DNA of 8,642 bases. Source: Methylomonas sp. (GTDB taxonomy: Bacteria > Pseudomonadota > Gammaproteobacteria > Methylococcales > Methylomonadaceae). Positions 6,017-8,642 of the stretch are shown here, one piece after another. The translations under genes were made by a program, and so were the position numbers. The DNA lies in assembly GCA_028688235.1 (NCBI GenBank), contig JAQTYP010000125.1, positions 1-8,642 on the forward strand, written 5' to 3'. Under the pieces are notes generated by a model. It saw nothing but the letters and a program-made list of their open reading frames with translations. It made no database searches and was not told where the DNA came from. Each line of letters begins with the position of its first letter. Within the stretch, counting starts at the first letter, position 1.

Positions 6017-7291
6017 ATGGCGTCAATAAGAGATCTCTTCTCCGGCCGTAAACCATCATCCACCGAACCGCGTTTCGGTGGAAAAGTTTCGCCTAAAATT
6101 CTGGAGCAGCTTTTTCCGATTAGAAATTTCAGCGAAGAAATTCGGCAAAGTTTCGCCGTCGAAAATCATGTGGAACTCATTTCGTCAGGCACCACCTTAT
6201 TTACGTTTGATTCACCCGCCAATTGCGCGATATATCTGATAGAAGGCAGTATCAGGTTCACGGATCAAAACGGCACGAGCTATATGATAGAAGCCGGCAG
6301 TGCCCAGGCCAAATTCCCGATATGCAGCGGAAACAAACACACGACGACCGCGGTTGCCCAAACCGATTTGGCCATACTGCGAGTGTCTAAAAATATCATG
6401 GCCGCCGGCAATCGTTTCCAGCATCAATCGATAGAAATTCCGGATAATTTACGCAATAACCAGATACTGGCATTGTTCGTCGATCACTTTCATGACCATG
6501 AGCTCGAAGTCCCTTCCTTGCCGGAAGTCGCATTAAAATTGCGCAAAGCCATTCAACAGGACGTCAGTCTTGTAGATGCAGTCAAAATCATTCAATTGGA
6601 TCCCGTCATCTCGGCAAAATTAATCGAAGTGGCCAATTGCCCTCTGTACATCACCGTGGTTCCGGCCACCAATTGCCTGCAGGCCGTCACTCGTATCGGC
6701 CTGAACGCGACGCGCAATCTGGTAGTCGCCCTGAGCCTGAAACAGATTTTCAAGAGCAACTCGCCATTAATAAAGGATCGCCTGGAAAAACTCTGGAAAC
6801 AAAGTTTGTATCTCTCTGCGCTATGCCACGTATTGGCGTCCACCTGCAAACATGTCAATCCGGAAGACGCGTTACTCGCCGGCTTGGTCTGCGACATCGG
6901 CGCCATTCCTTTTTTGAGTTTCGTATCCCATTTACCCAAGGAATTCATCGTTGAACGTGAAATCAAGCAGGCTCAACTCGTCGTTTCGGGCGTTGTCGGA
7001 GCAACTGTATTGACAGAATGGCAATTTGCCGACGAATTCATCGACGTCGCATTGAATTCCAGAAATTGGTATCAGGACAACAGCGATGAACTCTCTTTAA
7101 CGGACATCGTCGTGTTATCCCGGCTGCACGCCTTGATCGGCAAGAACCCCAACGGAGAACTGCCGGCGATTACCGCCATTCCGGCGGCAAGCAAACTCAA
7201 AGATATAGCCTTGTCTCCTGAAAACACCCTCTCCATTCTGCATGACGCGAAAGCCAAGATCCATGCCGCACTGACGATACTGACGAGTTAG
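6017..7291 (+). CDS. HDOD domain protein with N-terminal cyclic-nucleotide-binding-like domain (first copy)
   Basis: The 424-residue protein has no signal peptide or membrane segment. Residues about 26-130 resemble a Crp/Fnr-type beta-roll: AIYLIEGSIRF (71-81), then TTAVAQTDLAILRVS (110-124). The HDOD domain covers roughly 160-350, opening with LEVPSLPEVALKLRKAI. It continues with IIQLDPVISAKLIEVANCPLY, RIGLNATRNLVVALSLKQIF (226-245) and PEDALLAGLVCDIGAIPFL (282-300). HDOD domains are non-catalytic relatives of HD phosphohydrolases that act in bacterial signalling and regulation. Here the site of the His-Asp dyad reads Cys292-Asp293, so hydrolysis is unlikely. In the N-terminal domain the phosphate-binding Arg of cAMP receptors appears to be absent (NKHTTTAV). 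No DNA-binding or GGDEF/EAL domain is fused. There is no clear Shine-Dalgarno sequence. A paralogous gene follows after 4 bases. The specific function is unknown. Confidence 0.9.
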   Translation: MASIRDLFSGRKPSSTEPRFGGKVSPKILEQLFPIRNFSEEIRQSFAVENHVELISSGTTLFTFDSPANCAIYLIEGSIRFTDQNGTSYMIEAGSAQAKFPICSGNKHTTTAVAQTDLAILRVSKNIMAAGNRFQHQSIEIPDNLRNNQILALFVDHFHDHELEVPSLPEVALKLRKAIQQDVSLVDAVKIIQLDPVISAKLIEVANCPLYITVVPATNCLQAVTRIGLNATRNLVVALSLKQIFKSNSPLIKDRLEKLWKQSLYLSALCHVLASTCKHVNPEDALLAGLVCDIGAIPFLSFVSHLPKEFIVEREIKQAQLVVSGVVGATVLTEWQFADEFIDVALNSRNWYQDNSDELSLTDIVVLSRLHALIGKNPNGELPAITAIPAASKLKDIALSPENTLSILHDAKAKIHAALTILTS

Positions 7292-7295
7292 CGCG

Positions 7296-8642
7296 ATGTT
7301 CTGGAAACTTTTCAAGCCGACCAAGGAAGTTCCAGACCAGTCGAACCGAACCGCGAAGCATCCAGATCATTCTGTTTCCCTTGCATCCGCGACAATTATA
7401 CCTGCCAAACCCCTTGTCCAAGCCCAACAGAATCTGAGCGTAGTACGCTTAAAACAATTTGCGCCCTTACGCGATCTCGACGATCAAACCCTCAAAGCCC
7501 TGCCCCATGCCACCGCACTATACCCAAAAGACGCCATAGTCTTCATAAGGGATCAAGATACCGACGCGGTTTATTATCTACTGGAAGGTCGACTACAGAT
7601 GCAACCGGAAGGTGATAATTGTTACGAGATCACTGAAGGCACTCCGTTAGCGGCGCTGCCATTGAACAGCGGCAAGCATTTTGGAGCCACGGCTGTTGCA
7701 TTGACCGATGTCGGCATCCTGAAAATATCCGCCGAACTCAACCGACTCTGGTCGCGCAAACGCCAAGAAAACTTATCCTGTGTGGAGCTACTGGATATCC
7801 AACTACCGGAGGAAATCAGTAATAAGCATTTTTTCTCGAGCTTTGCCAAAGCCTATAGGGAAAATAAATTACGTTTACCGTCGCTACCGAATGTGGCATT
7901 CAAGCTTCAAAAAGCCATGCAGCAGGATATCGGCATCAATGAAGCGGTCGAGATCATTCATATAGATCCGCCTATCGTAGCCAAGCTGGTTCAGGTTGCC
8001 AACAGCCCTCTTTACGCCTCGGCCCGTCCGATTAACAATTGCCATGACGCCGTTAACCGCATCGGTCTCAATGCAACCCGCAATTTAGTGATGAGCATCA
8101 GCTTAAAGCAATTGTTTAAGTCAAAAGACCGAGAGCTGATGACCGGCATGCAACACCTTTGGAAAAACAGCCTATATGTATCCAGTCTCAGCTTCGTACT
8201 CGCTCAGGAATGCAGTACCATTAACCCCGAAGATGCCTTATTGGCCGGCTTAATTTGCGATATCGGCTCTATTCCGTTGCTGCATTTTGCCGAGCAGTTT
8301 CCCGATCATTATCCAAATCTTTCCGAGCTGGAGTCATCATTACCTTATCTCCGAGGCCCCGTCGGCTCACTTGTGCTGCATACCTTGGGCTTCAGCAAAG
8401 AGCTCTGCATTATTCCTTATCAAGCGGAAAACTGGCTTTATGACGGCGGCGCATCCCTTGTCCTCGCCGACATCGTTATTCTGGCCAAACTTCACAGCTA
8501 TTTCGGCACACAAAAAGCTCATGGCTTACCCTTTATTAATTCCATTCCGGCCTATAGTAAAATCAGCCCTCGAAAATTAAATCCCGATTTCTCGCTTGCC
8601 ATCCTGCATCAAGCCCAAGATCGCATCCACGCCGTGATGCAA
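7296..8642 (+). CDS. HDOD domain protein with N-terminal cyclic-nucleotide-binding-like domain (second copy, 3' end missing)
   Basis: The reading frame from the ATG at 7296 stays open to the right edge: 449 codons without a stop. It begins MFWKLFKPTK and has a polar linker to about residue 45. A cyclic-nucleotide-binding-like domain follows, with AVYYLLEGRLQM (91-102) and FGATAVALTDVGILKIS (129-145). The HDOD domain begins at about 188 with KLRLPSLPNVAFKLQKAM and includes VANSPLY, RIGLNATRNLVMSISLKQLF (255-274) and PEDALLAGLICDIGSIPLL (311-329). By hand count it shares about 59% identity with the first copy over the 140-residue HDOD core, and much less in the N-terminal domain. Cys321-Asp322 replaces the usual His-Asp. 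The 4-base spacing from the first copy and the weak ribosome-binding site suggest coupled translation. The first copy's C-terminus aligns close to the edge, so only a few residues are probably missing. Confidence 0.9.
   Translation, partial: MFWKLFKPTKEVPDQSNRTAKHPDHSVSLASATIIPAKPLVQAQQNLSVVRLKQFAPLRDLDDQTLKALPHATALYPKDAIVFIRDQDTDAVYYLLEGRLQMQPEGDNCYEITEGTPLAALPLNSGKHFGATAVALTDVGILKISAELNRLWSRKRQENLSCVELLDIQLPEEISNKHFFSSFAKAYRENKLRLPSLPNVAFKLQKAMQQDIGINEAVEIIHIDPPIVAKLVQVANSPLYASARPINNCHDAVNRIGLNATRNLVMSISLKQLFKSKDRELMTGMQHLWKNSLYVSSLSFVLAQECSTINPEDALLAGLICDIGSIPLLHFAEQFPDHYPNLSELESSLPYLRGPVGSLVLHTLGFSKELCIIPYQAENWLYDGGASLVLADIVILAKLHSYFGTQKAHGLPFINSIPAYSKISPRKLNPDFSLAILHQAQDRIHAVMQ

Noticed and set aside
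7780..8580. Small plus-strand frames at 7780-7965, 8255-8443 and 8287-8580
   Set aside because: All are shadows of the long open frame of the second HDOD gene, which reaches the window edge without a stop.
1..8642. tRNA, rRNA, CRISPR array, transposase or attachment site
   Set aside because: I read both strands and found no cloverleaf, regularly spaced repeats, transposase motifs or flanking duplications.

Overview
The window looks like chromosomal DNA of a gammaproteobacterial (type I, Methylococcales) methanotroph or a close methylotroph. The main clue is the left edge, which holds the first 38 codons of a 3-hexulose-6-phosphate synthase, the formaldehyde-fixing enzyme of the ribulose monophosphate pathway. 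The CmoA/CmoB, HemB and AroE proteins all resemble gammaproteobacterial versions. Base composition looks even and mid-GC. I see no insertion sequence, phage gene, tRNA, rRNA or CRISPR array.

Layout: (1) Positions 1-114, minus strand: start of hexulose-phosphate synthase, with a good sigma70-like promoter and a structured leader upstream inside a 400-base gap. (2) 515-814, minus: a small secreted ComEA-like helix-hairpin-helix protein with a hairpin terminator behind it. (3) 974-3360, minus: a run of three genes read in the order mlaC-like, cmoA, cmoB. cmoA and cmoB overlap by four bases and encode the two enzymes that make the 5-oxyacetyl modification of tRNA wobble uridine. (4) 3361-3508: a divergent intergenic region with a 6-bp-arm palindrome. 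(5) 3509-5940, plus: hemB, an unrecognised six-helix membrane protein gene, and aroE, tightly spaced. (6) 6017-8642, plus: two tandem paralogues, each with an N-terminal cyclic-nucleotide-binding-like fold and a C-terminal HDOD domain. The second runs off the right edge.

Most of the window is housekeeping: one-carbon assimilation, tRNA modification, outer-membrane lipid transport, tetrapyrrole synthesis and aromatic amino acid synthesis. The least described part is the tandem HDOD pair. Both copies keep the HDOD core, both have Cys-Asp where many relatives have the His-Asp dyad, and both seem to lack the arginine that cAMP-binding domains use. They look like paired signalling or scaffold proteins whose input and partner cannot be read from the sequence. 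I found no clear sign of a wholly new system. The other points worth checking are the hairpin over the cmoA ribosome-binding region, the leader of the hexulose-phosphate synthase gene and the unknown membrane protein between hemB and aroE.
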